Shown: positions 8,949 through 16,811 of the stretch, one piece after another | Position numbering within the stretch: the stretch's first letter is position 1 | Layout: each line of letters opens with the position of its first letter | Position numbers and translations under genes: made by a program | Notes under the pieces: model-generated | What the model was told of the DNA's origin: nothing | The model's database searches: none | What the model saw: only the letters and a program-made list of their open reading frames with translations | Origin: Agrobacterium genomosp. 13 str. CFBP 6927 | GTDB taxonomy: Bacteria; Pseudomonadota; Alphaproteobacteria; Rhizobiales; Rhizobiaceae | Direction: 5' to 3' | Assembly: GCA_900012615.1 (NCBI GenBank) | Contig: LT009756.1 | Location: 2,193,452 to 2,257,451, forward strand | DNA: 64,000 nucleotides

Positions 8949-10799
8949 TTACTCCGCAGCCACATCGGCCTCGTGATCAGCAATGAAGCCACCGGACTGG
9001 CGCCGCCACAGATCGGCATAAATGCCGCCCATTGCCACCAGTTCCGCATGGCTGCCGGCCTCGACGATCTGGCCCTTGTCGAGGATGATGAGCCGGTCCA
9101 TCTCGGTCAGCGTCGAAAGGCGGTGGGCGATCGCGATCACGGTCTTGCCTTCCATCAGCGAGAACAGGTTTTCCTGGATCGCCGCCTCGACTTCACTGTC
9201 GAGCGCCGAGGTCGCTTCGTCCAGCACCAGAATCGGCGCATTCTTGAGGAACACACGGGCAATCGCGATGCGCTGACGCTGGCCGCCGGAAAGCTTCACG
9301 CCGCGTTCGCCGACCTGCGCATCGAGGCCCTGGCGACCATGCATGTCGACAAGCGTTTCGATGAAGTCCCAGGCATTCGCCCGCTTCGCCGCCGCAATCA
9401 CCTGCTCGTCCGTGGCCTCGGGATGGCCATAGGCGATGTTGTCGCGGATCGAACGGTGCAGCAGCGAGGTATCCTGCGTCACGACGCCGATCAACTCGCG
9501 CAGGCTATCCTGCGACACCTTGGAGATGTCCTGCCCGTCGATGGTGATCCTGCCCGCTTCCAGATCGTAGAAACGCAGCAGCAGGTTCATCAGCGTCGTC
9601 TTGCCCGCGCCCGAACGCCCGACCAGACCGGCCTTCTCGCCCGGCTTGATATCAAGCGTCAGCCCGTCAATCACGCCCTTGTTCTTGCCATAGTGGAAAC
9701 GGACGTTGTCATAACGGATGGCGCCCTGCGGTGCCGCAAGCTGCGGTGCCTTGGCGACATCGACGATATCGTGCGGCTTCGTCATCATCGACATGCCGTC
9801 ATAAACCGTGCCGATATTTTCGAACAGCGAGGTGACTTCCCACATGATCCACTGCGACATGCCGTTGACGCGCATGGCAAGGCTGATGGCGATGGCGACA
9901 GAACCGGCGGTCACCGAACCCTGCATCCAGAAATAAAGACCGAGCGTCGCCGTGGAAAACAGCACCACGGCATTGTTAAGGTCGATCAGGATGTTGAAGC
10001 CGGAAATCTTGCGCATCTGGCGGTGAACGGTTCCGAGAAACACATTCATACCCTCACGCGCATATCTTTCCTCGCGGCCCGCATGGGAAAACAGCTTGAT
10101 CGTCGAGATATTGGTGTAGCTGTCGACGATGCGGCCCGTCATCATAGAACGCGCATCCGCCTGCTCCTGCGCCAGCCGGCCGAGCTTCGGAACGAAATAG
10201 GCAAGGATGCCCATATAGATACCGAGCCAGACCAGCAGCGGAATAACCAGCCGCCAGTCCGCAGCCGCGACCATGAACAGCATCGAGACGACGAAGCTGA
10301 TCGCATAGACGAAGACGTCGATGACCTTCAGCGCCACTTCGCGGATCGCCAGCGCCGTCTGCATAACCTTCGTGGAAACGCGGCCGGCAAACTCGTTGGC
10401 GAAAAAGTTCATGGAATGGCGCAGCAGGAAACGGTGCATCTTCCAGCGCGCGATCATGCCGAAATTACCGGCAAGCGTCTGGTGCATCGTCATGGTGTGG
10501 ATCGCGCCCATCAGCGGCAGCACGAAGAGCACCAGTCCGGCCATGACAATCAGATGCCAGCCCTCATCGGCAAAAAACGTCTCGCGATTGGCCGTGGACA
10601 GCCAGTCGACGATATTGCCGAGGAATTTATAGAGCATGGCTTCCGCAACGGCGATGCCCATGGACATCAGGCCAAGCAGCAGCAGCCAGGGCCATGCCGG
10701 TTTCACATAGTGCCACAGGAACGGCAAAAGCGTCTTCGGCGGCACGGACGGCGTCGAAGAGGGAAAAGGATCGAGGCGTTTTTCAAACCAGCCAAACAT
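8949..10799 (-). CDS. ABC exporter, fused permease and ATPase (leader-preceded paralogue)
   Basis: This 616-residue half-transporter has six predicted membrane helices, then an ATPase with Walker A GRSGAGKT near 394, LSGGQ at 503 and Walker B ILVLDE near 523. It is a paralogue of the exporter at 6748-8616 and may pair with it or with itself. ATG 10799 is preferred because GGAG lies 8 nt upstream; the frame is open from 10850. A short ORF with a strong Shine-Dalgarno lies 150 nt upstream on the same strand, suggesting translational or transcriptional attenuation. The substrate is unknown; multidrug or lipid export is the family norm. Confidence 0.88.
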   Translation of the reverse strand: MFGWFEKRLDPFPSSTPSVPPKTLLPFLWHYVKPAWPWLLLLGLMSMGIAVAEAMLYKFLGNIVDWLSTANRETFFADEGWHLIVMAGLVLFVLPLMGAIHTMTMHQTLAGNFGMIARWKMHRFLLRHSMNFFANEFAGRVSTKVMQTALAIREVALKVIDVFVYAISFVVSMLFMVAAADWRLVIPLLVWLGIYMGILAYFVPKLGRLAQEQADARSMMTGRIVDSYTNISTIKLFSHAGREERYAREGMNVFLGTVHRQMRKISGFNILIDLNNAVVLFSTATLGLYFWMQGSVTAGSVAIAISLAMRVNGMSQWIMWEVTSLFENIGTVYDGMSMMTKPHDIVDVAKAPQLAAPQGAIRYDNVRFHYGKNKGVIDGLTLDIKPGEKAGLVGRSGAGKTTLMNLLLRFYDLEAGRITIDGQDISKVSQDSLRELIGVVTQDTSLLHRSIRDNIAYGHPEATDEQVIAAAKRANAWDFIETLVDMHGRQGLDAQVGERGVKLSGGQRQRIAIARVFLKNAPILVLDEATSALDSEVEAAIQENLFSLMEGKTVIAIAHRLSTLTEMDRLIILDKGQIVEAGSHAELVAMGGIYADLWRRQSGGFIADHEADVAAE

Positions 10800-10951
10800 A
10801 GGCCAAGCTCCGGCAATCAATCGCTCCATCGTGACATGGTGAGCGGACACAAATATGGCTCACGACGGAACGGAAAAGTCTTTGGATATGGCCGTGACAG
10901 CCACATGACGAATCGAGAAATGGGAAACGCGGGCGAACCGCGGAGTAACAC

Positions 10952-11008
10952 CTAGGCCAGCAGCGGCACTACTGGGGCCGGGAGGCGAAAGCGAACGTAA
11001 ATATCCAT
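10952..11008 (-). CDS. Short uORF, candidate regulatory leader peptide with Arg-x-Arg motif
   Basis: This 18-residue ORF reads MDIYVRFRLPAPVVPLLA. AGGGAGG (11014-11020) lies five nt before the ATG, a stronger site than most genes in the window have. The RFR triplet matches the +x+ motif at which macrolide-bound ribosomes stall in known resistance leaders such as ErmDL, and PAPVVP is Pro-rich. The ORF ends 152 nt before an ABC exporter on the same strand. A GGCCAG...CTGGGGCC pairing (10956-10980) overlaps its 3' end. It is too small for routine gene calling. The function is inferred from sequence and position only. Confidence 0.55.
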   Translation of the reverse strand: MDIYVRFRLPAPVVPLLA

Positions 11009-11181
11009 GATAACCTCCCTGAGCTGGTGTTGAAGATGTGGCCTTGTAGCGCAAAAATTAATCGTTGACCAGTCGGAAAGACCAGGATGCGCTAGAAAAC
11101 TCCCGATTGTGGCGAACATCGCCAAATGGGTGGATTTACCCGCAGGGGTTTCCACCCATCACCGGCCTTGAATGTATCGCC

Positions 11182-12057
11182 TTACTCGGCAGCATCCTGT
11201 GACTGCTCACCTTCATATTCCGCAACCAGCTCGGCCATATCCGCCTGCGTATGACGTTTGAGTTCCCGGCGGTCGCTGGGCTGAGGCGCGAAAGTGACGG
11301 TCAGGCCCGTATCCCGCACCGTGCCGATGGCGAAGGATGCACCCGACAACATGCGCACGCCCGCATGCAGCCACAGGGGATCGGTGGCGAAATGTTGGCC
11401 GATGCCGACGACGACGGGAATACCCTGCCAGTGCGAGATACGGTCGTAGTGGATATGGCCCGCAAGAATACCGATGACATCATGCTCGAACAGCACCTCG
11501 TCGAGGGCCTCGGTATCGTCAAAGGACAGGGATTCCCACTCCGCATCGAGCCGGTCGAAATCGAGCGCCGGTGCATGGTGCATCACCAGAAGCTTCGGCA
11601 GGTCAGGATGGTTTTCGAGCTCCTCTTCCAGCCATTCGATCTGGCCCGGCTCGAAAGCGCCGCCGACCTTGCCCGGAACGCTGGTATCCATCACGATGAC
11701 ATGGAGACCGGCAATCACTGCGGCATGGTCGTAGGGCGCGTCCAGCTCCTCGTTACGGCCGAGCATGACAGGATAAAAACCATCACGGCGGTCATGATTG
11801 CCAAGCGCGAAGAGCAAAGGCACATCGAGTTCCGCAGCGTCCAGCAGACGCTTCAATTCCTCGTAGCTGCCGGCATCGCCCCTGTTGGTCAGATCGCCGC
11901 TGACAACGATGAATTCGGGCGCCGGCTCCAGCGCCTTGATCTGCGCCAGCGTGTCGGCGAGCCTCGTCGACGTATCGGAATAAAGATCATCATCCTGCAC
12001 CTGCGGATTGCCCACATGCAGATCGGTCAAATGGACGAAATTCACCCGTTCGGACAT
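11182..12057 (-). CDS. Metallophosphoesterase (calcineurin-like, CpdA-type)
   Basis: This 291-residue cytoplasmic protein shows the ordered metal-binding motifs of class III cyclic-nucleotide phosphodiesterases: HLTDLHVG near residue 10, VSGDLTNRGD, ALGNHDRR, MHHAP and ILAGHIHYD. That set fits a two-metal phosphodiesterase acting on cyclic nucleotides or other phosphodiesters; the exact substrate is open. ATG 12057 is chosen because AGGAAG precedes it by six nt. It is divergent from trmL. Confidence 0.85.
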   Translation of the reverse strand: MSERVNFVHLTDLHVGNPQVQDDDLYSDTSTRLADTLAQIKALEPAPEFIVVSGDLTNRGDAGSYEELKRLLDAAELDVPLLFALGNHDRRDGFYPVMLGRNEELDAPYDHAAVIAGLHVIVMDTSVPGKVGGAFEPGQIEWLEEELENHPDLPKLLVMHHAPALDFDRLDAEWESLSFDDTEALDEVLFEHDVIGILAGHIHYDRISHWQGIPVVVGIGQHFATDPLWLHAGVRMLSGASFAIGTVRDTGLTVTFAPQPSDRRELKRHTQADMAELVAEYEGEQSQDAAE

Positions 12058-12282
12058 GATATCTTCCTGTTTTTGCGGTACGGAATATCCGGCCTGAAAG
12101 CGCGCCGTCACAACTCATGCCGGCGTTCGGACAGCCTCACGACCCATTGGTTAATGGGTAGCCTGCCTGTGTGTCATGCGAATGAATACGGCGCTCTTCG
12201 AGACCGACTTTTCATGCTGCATCTGTCACAGGCCATCCGCCCGTGCTAATCGCTCCAGCATTCCAACTGCGACGGGAAGACC

Positions 12283-12780
12283 ATGTCCGACATCAAGCCT
12301 GAAATCGGGCCCAATATCAGGCCAAGCATCAGGATCGCCCTTTACCAGCCCGATATTCCCGGCAATACCGGCACTATCCTGCGGCTGGCCGCCTGTCTTG
12401 GCCTTGGCGTCGACATCATCGAGCCGGCCGGCTTCGATATTTCCGACCGCAACCTGAAACGGGCGGGCATGGATTATATCGCGGCGGCGGCGCTGACACG
12501 CCATGTCAGCTGGGACCGTTTTGAGGAATGGCGCGCAACCACGGGCCGCCGCCTTGTTCTCGCCTCGACCAAGGCCGCCCTGCCCTATACGCAAATTGCC
12601 TATCGCGAGGACGATATCCTGCTTTTCGGCCGTGAAAGTGCGGGTGTACCCGACCATGTGCATGAGAAGGCGCAGGAGCGAATCATCATACCGATGGTTG
12701 CGGGACAGCGTTCAATCAACGTGGCCATGTCGGCGGCGATGATCACCGGCGAGGCTTTGCGTCAGACCGCATGGGCCTGA
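12283..12780 (+). CDS. trmL: tRNA (cytidine(34)-2'-O)-methyltransferase
   Basis: This 165-residue SPOUT-class methyltransferase 2'-O-methylates the wobble base of tRNA-Leu isoacceptors. The family signatures are IALYQPDIPGNTGTILRLAAC, LLFGRESAGVP and the C-terminal knot residues (MVAGQRSINVAMSAAMITGEALRQT). The length is that of minimal TrmL. It is a single-gene unit, divergent from the phosphoesterase. Residues before ~16 are an N-terminal extension rich in Pro and Ile. Confidence 0.92.
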   Translation: MSDIKPEIGPNIRPSIRIALYQPDIPGNTGTILRLAACLGLGVDIIEPAGFDISDRNLKRAGMDYIAAAALTRHVSWDRFEEWRATTGRRLVLASTKAALPYTQIAYREDDILLFGRESAGVPDHVHEKAQERIIIPMVAGQRSINVAMSAAMITGEALRQTAWA

Positions 12781-12952
12781 GCGCCCTTTTTAACGCCATT
12801 TTTTCGGGCAAATACAAAAATTGACCGTTTTTGCTTCAAAACTGTCGCAACCCGGCCTGTACCGAAGGCGTTCAGGCTCCTATACTCATTAGCCGGACAA
12901 CAAAAATCACCCTCGCCGGAACCGTCCGCCGGCGGGTGTGAGGAGACGTAGC

Positions 12953-14605
12953 ATGCAATCCACCATTGTCATCGTCAACCTTCTCGGCGCAGTCGCGCTG
13001 CTGCTCTTCGGCCTTGCCCAGGTGAAGGACGGGGTCACCCGTGCCTTCGGCATGAAACTTCGAAGCGTGCTGGCGACCGGCACCCAGAACGGCCCGCGTT
13101 CGTTCTTTTCCGGCTTCTTCGCCACCGTCGCATTGCAAAGCTCGACGGCGACGGCACTGACCGTCACCTCCTTCGCCGAGCGTGACCTCATCAAACCGCG
13201 TATGGCGCAGGTGGTGCTGCTTGGCGCCAATGTCGGCACCGCCGTCACCGCCTGGATCGTGGCCGCCGGCGTGGAATGGCTGTCGCCTCTTCTGATCCTT
13301 GCGGGCATTATTTTTAAAAAGGGCAGTTCCAATGCCAGACAGGGCGGCGGAACCGCCTTGATCGGCATCGGCCTGATGCTTCTTTCCCTGCATCTGCTGA
13401 GCGGTGCGACCGAGCCGATGCGCGCCTCGCCCGCTCTCGGCGTCTTCATCGGCCTGCTGGATGGCGCATGGCCCGTGGCGCTGATCTTCTCCGCCGTACT
13501 GGCCTTCGTCTCCTCCTCCAGCCTCGCCGTTGTCGTGCTGATCCTGTCGCTGGCGGCCACCGGCACGCTGTCGGCCGGCCTCATCATCGTTCTCATCCTG
13601 GGCGCCAATCTCGGCGGTGCCATTCCGCCCGTCATCGCCACCCTGTCGGGCCCCGCCTCGGCGCGGCGCATCACCATCGGCAACCTCCTCGTGCGCACCA
13701 TCGGCTGCCTCATCGCCCTGCCGCTCGCCTCCTATGGCGCGACGCTTCTGCAGCAATTGCCGATTTCGCCGGCCAAACTGCCGGTCGACGCCCACCTGAT
13801 CTTCAATGTCATCCTCGCGGCGCTGGCCTGGCCCTTCTCCGGCCTGATATCCGATCTGATGACAAAGCTTGTGCCGGGCGATCCGAAAGCCGAAGACGGC
13901 CCGAATTTCCTCGACCAGCAGGCGCTGGACATGCCGGTCGTGGCGCTCGCCAACGCCACCCGCGAGGTCTTGAGCGTCGGCGACAGCATCGAGCGCATGC
14001 TGATCCGCGCCGAAAACGCCTTCAAGCACAATGATCTGGCACCGCTTCAGGAAGTTTCCCTGCTTGAAAACAAGGTCGATCGCCGTCAGCAGGAGGTGAA
14101 GGTCTATCTGTCGCAGCTGGGGCGCAAGGGGCTAACCGACGAGGAAGCGCGCCGTTCAATCGCCATCATCGATTATGCCATCAACCTCGAACATATCGGC
14201 GACATCATCGAAAAAGGCATTTGCGAGCAGATTCGCAAGAAGGTGCTGAACAGCTTCAAATTTTCCGACGACGGTTATGAGGAGCTGAAGACCCTGTTCG
14301 ACATGACCATCGAGAACCTGCGTGCCGCCCAGAGCATTCTGGTGACCGGCGATTTCGATCTTGCCCGCCGGCTGATGGAAAGCAAGGTGGATATACGCCG
14401 GCTCGAAAAACAATCCTCCAACCGCCATCTCGAGCGCCTGCGCGACGGGCTTGCGGAAAGCATGCAGACCAGTTCGCTGCATCTCGACATGCTGCGGGAT
14501 CTGAAGCGCATCAACGCCCACATCGTCACGGTGGCGCATCCCATTCTGGATGAAAGCGGCGTGCTGATCGAAAGCCGCCTGCGTTATGCTGAGCCCCGCG
14601 CCTGA
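12953..14605 (+). CDS. Na/Pi-cotransporter family protein with PhoU-like C-terminus
   Basis: This 550-residue membrane protein has two PNaS repeats in the first ~310 residues, seen as GLAQVKDGV...LQSSTATALTVTSF...GANVGTAVTAWIV and SSSSLAVVVLILSL...GANLGGAIPPVIATL. The QSS and SSS segments are the substrate-site motifs of Na/phosphate cotransporters. Residues ~330-550 form PhoU-like helices. It probably imports or exports phosphate in a sodium-coupled manner. ATG 12953 follows AGGAG with a seven-nt spacer; an in-frame GTG at 12938 overlaps that site and is less likely. Confidence 0.88.
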   Translation: MQSTIVIVNLLGAVALLLFGLAQVKDGVTRAFGMKLRSVLATGTQNGPRSFFSGFFATVALQSSTATALTVTSFAERDLIKPRMAQVVLLGANVGTAVTAWIVAAGVEWLSPLLILAGIIFKKGSSNARQGGGTALIGIGLMLLSLHLLSGATEPMRASPALGVFIGLLDGAWPVALIFSAVLAFVSSSSLAVVVLILSLAATGTLSAGLIIVLILGANLGGAIPPVIATLSGPASARRITIGNLLVRTIGCLIALPLASYGATLLQQLPISPAKLPVDAHLIFNVILAALAWPFSGLISDLMTKLVPGDPKAEDGPNFLDQQALDMPVVALANATREVLSVGDSIERMLIRAENAFKHNDLAPLQEVSLLENKVDRRQQEVKVYLSQLGRKGLTDEEARRSIAIIDYAINLEHIGDIIEKGICEQIRKKVLNSFKFSDDGYEELKTLFDMTIENLRAAQSILVTGDFDLARRLMESKVDIRRLEKQSSNRHLERLRDGLAESMQTSSLHLDMLRDLKRINAHIVTVAHPILDESGVLIESRLRYAEPRA

Positions 14606-14606
14606 A

Positions 14607-14659
14607 AGCATTTTCAAGGAAAAGCGGTTCCCGGTTCCGTCCGGAAGGGCGAAAACGCT
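14607..14659. repeat. AGCRTTTTC palindromic intergenic repeat
   Basis: AGCATTTTC (14607-14615) and GAAAACGCT (14651-14659) form near-perfect inverted ends around an AAGCGGTTCCCGGTTCCG core. It is related to the elements at 16541-16584, 41935-42036, 51917-52012 and 54085-54123. It lies between convergent genes and may act as a terminator. Confidence 0.55.
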
Positions 14660-14666
14660 CTAAACT

Positions 14667-14942
14667 TCAATCGGCCGAAGGAAGCCGCCGCATGGTGAAT
14701 TCGATGCGGTCGCCTTCCAGTTGCCGCCAGCTTTCCACTTCCGTCCAGTAGGCCGCTTTCGGAAAGCTGTCGAACCATTCGCGCGCCTTGGCGCGGGCTT
14801 CCTCGCGCCCGAGACAGAAGGTCTGCCGCACGAACATGCCATTGCGCGTCTTGTCGTCGCCTGAGCCTTCACGCGCCTTGCGGTGATTGGCGATCCTGCG
14901 CTTCAGCCCGTCCAGGGGCGGCGGTCCGGTAAATTTCGTCAT
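14667..14942 (-). CDS. Small hypothetical protein, 91 aa
   Basis: I do not recognise this protein. It is soluble, basic in the first half (LKRRIANHRKAREG) and has an Arg/Glu-rich middle (GREEARAKAREWFDSFP) followed by aromatic residues (AYWTEVESWRQLEG). The layout suggests a small alpha-plus-beta fold. ATG 14942 is preferred because AGAGGTG precedes it; the frame is open to 14960. It is divergent from hemF, with a 129-nt shared upstream region. Confidence 0.65.
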   Translation of the reverse strand: MTKFTGPPPLDGLKRRIANHRKAREGSGDDKTRNGMFVRQTFCLGREEARAKAREWFDSFPKAAYWTEVESWRQLEGDRIEFTMRRLPSAD

Positions 14943-15071
14943 GATATTCACCTCTGGCACCTACATCGATAAAGATAGTGCCCGCATGTGAACTTGGCGA
15001 GTCGAATTTGTGCGCGGGGCCTGCACCTGCTAGACGCGACAGGGAATCGACTTCACCTAAGGAGAATACGC

Positions 15072-15983
15072 ATGGAACGGCCAATCTTGCCGAAGGGCTT
15101 GCCCGACGACATCGAGGACAAGAAGGCCCTTGCCCAAGCCTGGTTCCAGCATCTGCGCGATACCATCGTCGCCTCCTTCGAGACCCTCGAAAACGACCTG
15201 ACCGGCCCTCTTTCCGACCAGGAGCCCGGCCATTTCGTCCAGAAAGACTGGCTGCGCGACAATGGCGAGGGCGGCGGCGGCAAGATGTCGATGATGGAAG
15301 GCCGCGTCTTCGAGAAGGTTGGCGTCCACACCTCCACCGTCTATGGCGAATTCTCGCCGGAATTCCGCAAGCAGATACCGGGAGCGGAAGAAGACCCGCG
15401 TTTCTGGGCCTCCGGCCTCTCGCTGATCGCCCATCCCGTCAATCCCAATGTGCCGGCGGTGCACATGAACACCCGCATGGTCGTCACCACCAGCCACTGG
15501 TTCGGCGGCGGCGCGGATTTGACGCCGGTGCTGGGGCGCAGACGTGACGAACAGGACCCGGACACCCAGCTTTTCCACCGCGCCTTCCAGATCACCTGCA
15601 ACCGCCATCCGGTCGCCGATTATCCGCGCTACAAGACATGGTGCGACGACTATTTCTTCCTGAAACACCGCAACGAGCCGCGCGGCACCGGCGGCATCTT
15701 CTTTGACTGGCTGCATCCCGAAGAAGAGAAAGGCGGCTGGGACGCCAATTTCGCCTTCGTGCAGGATGTCGGCCGCGCCTTTAATCTGGTCTATCCGAAA
15801 ATCGTCCGCGCCAATTTTAACCAGAACTGGACGGAAGAGGACCGTGACGAGCAGCTCATCCGCCGCGGCCGCTATGTGGAATTCAACCTGCTTTATGATC
15901 GCGGCACGATCTTCGGCCTCAAGACCGGCGGCAATGTCGAATCGATTCTTTCCTCACTGCCGCCGGTGGTGCGCTGGCCTTAA
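15072..15983 (+). CDS. hemF: Oxygen-dependent coproporphyrinogen III oxidase
   Basis: This 303-residue cytosolic enzyme decarboxylates coproporphyrinogen III to protoporphyrinogen IX using O2 in haem synthesis. Family blocks seen include [24 protein letters not shown] (residues ~132-155), the [26 protein letters not shown] segment with conserved metal-binding His and Asp, and [31 protein letters not shown] near the C-terminus. ATG 15072 follows AAGGAGAATACGC; the open frame from 14988 is not used. Confidence 0.97.
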   Translation: MERPILPKGLPDDIEDKKALAQAWFQHLRDTIVASFETLENDLTGPLSDQEPGHFVQKDWLRDNGEGGGGKMSMMEGRVFEKVGVHTSTVYGEFSPEFRKQIPGAEEDPRFWASGLSLIAHPVNPNVPAVHMNTRMVVTTSHWFGGGADLTPVLGRRRDEQDPDTQLFHRAFQITCNRHPVADYPRYKTWCDDYFFLKHRNEPRGTGGIFFDWLHPEEEKGGWDANFAFVQDVGRAFNLVYPKIVRANFNQNWTEEDRDEQLIRRGRYVEFNLLYDRGTIFGLKTGGNVESILSSLPPVVRWP

Positions 15984-16106
15984 AAAACCTCACGTAAATT
16001 TGACGCTCATCAGCCATTTGGTCGCAAATAGCGCAAATTAGGACTTATGGAAAAATCAAGGCAATGATAGTCTCCTCCTCGCAGACGTACTGGAGGAGCT
16101 ATCGTC

Positions 16107-16373
16107 ATGATTACTTCGAACAGCATGCCTATCTCTGCTTCCCCCGAGGAAGCCCAGCATTCCATTGATACCCCTGATTTGATCGATCGCCTGGCAGCGG
16201 AAATGCGTGCCACGGGTGATCGCGAACTGCCGCATTCCTTTTATGTCGAACAGGTAAAACGCACGCTGGCCGGAAAAACGGTGAAGCGGGCGGACAATGA
16301 CGAAATGCCTCGTACAAAAATTCCGGCAGCCGGCACATCCTCTGTTTTCCAGTGCTGGGCGATGCCCGAATAG
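16107..16373 (+). CDS. Small hypothetical protein, 88 aa
   Basis: I do not recognise this protein. A good ribosome site (GGAGGAGC) precedes ATG 16107. Residues ~20-60 form an acidic/basic amphipathic stretch (DLIDRLAAEMRATGDRELPHSFYVEQVKRTLAGK), and the tail is Ala/Gly/Ser-rich, ending with one Cys. There is no signal peptide or membrane segment. It is flanked by hemF and a large hairpin array and is probably monocistronic. Confidence 0.6.
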   Translation: MITSNSMPISASPEEAQHSIDTPDLIDRLAAEMRATGDRELPHSFYVEQVKRTLAGKTVKRADNDEMPRTKIPAAGTSSVFQCWAMPE

Positions 16374-16437
16374 GGGCCTGAATAAGGTCGAAGGACGCCG
16401 CTCTGGAACATAAGCGGTGAACATTCGTTTCTTGTCG

Positions 16438-16470
16438 GAGGGACAGCAGGCAATTGAATTGCTGTCCCTC
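16438..16470. terminator. 11-bp hairpin downstream of small ORF
   Basis: GAGGGACAGCA (16438-16448) and TGCTGTCCCTC (16460-16470) form a perfect 11-bp stem with an 11-nt loop. There is no long T tract, so intrinsic termination is uncertain. It is the first of three consecutive hairpins before the DUF1059 gene. Confidence 0.5.
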
Positions 16471-16476
16471 ACTCTC

Positions 16477-16528
16477 GCACATTCTCCCTGTCGAAAATCG
16501 ATTCCGGTTTTCGACAGGGAGAATGTGC
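16477..16528. repeat. 21-24 bp perfect inverted repeat
   Basis: Positions 16477-16497 pair perfectly with 16508-16528 (GCACATTCTCCC.../...GGGAGAATGTGC). Three further inner pairs, including one G-U, reduce the loop to four bases. This is among the strongest potential hairpins in the window. It is not followed by a T run and codes for nothing. Confidence 0.75.
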
Positions 16529-16540
16529 AGACTCAAAATG

Positions 16541-16584
16541 TTAGAGTGTCCTTTATGCGTCCGAACGGACGCATGGCGCTCTAA
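16541..16584. repeat. TTAGAG...CTCTAA palindrome with inner 9-bp stem
   Basis: Outer ends TTAGAG/CTCTAA enclose a perfect ATGCGTCCG/CGGACGCAT stem with a two-base loop. It is related in its ends to the AGAG...CTCT element at 54085-54123. It lies immediately upstream of the DUF1059 ribosome site and would fall in its 5' leader. Confidence 0.55.
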
Positions 16585-16601
16585 AACAGGGAGGCAAGAC
16601 C

Positions 16602-16787
16602 ATGAGACTGTTTGAATGTGGAACGCTCCTGCCCGGCTGTGCCTGGCACACGCGCGCAGATGACGACGCCGAAGTTGTGCGTCGCACCGTGGAACATATG
16701 CGATCGGCGCACGGCGAAACCGTCATACGCGAGAACATGATCGAAAACATCAAATCCCGCATTCGCGACGAGGCAAATGCGGCCTGA
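16602..16787 (+). CDS. DUF1059 small protein
   Basis: This 61-residue protein matches the DUF1059 pattern: LFECGTLLPGCAWHTRADDDAEVVRRTVEHMRSAHG, with two Cys (residues 6 and 12) and conserved His residues, then a helical C-terminus. The function of the family is unknown. GGGAGG precedes the ATG. The 5' leader contains strong hairpins, so expression may be controlled after transcription. Confidence 0.8.
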   Translation: MRLFECGTLLPGCAWHTRADDDAEVVRRTVEHMRSAHGETVIRENMIENIKSRIRDEANAA

Positions 16788-16811
16788 GCCGCAACGCCGC
16801 CGTCGCTGACC

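Noticed and set aside
9022..9276. Open frames antisense to the ABC transporter ATPase
   Set aside because: High-GC antisense shadow frames of a long gene with intact motifs.
10860..11054. 64-codon frame overlapping the leader region
   Set aside because: It lacks a ribosome site and overlaps the better-supported short ORF; composition does not fit a protein.
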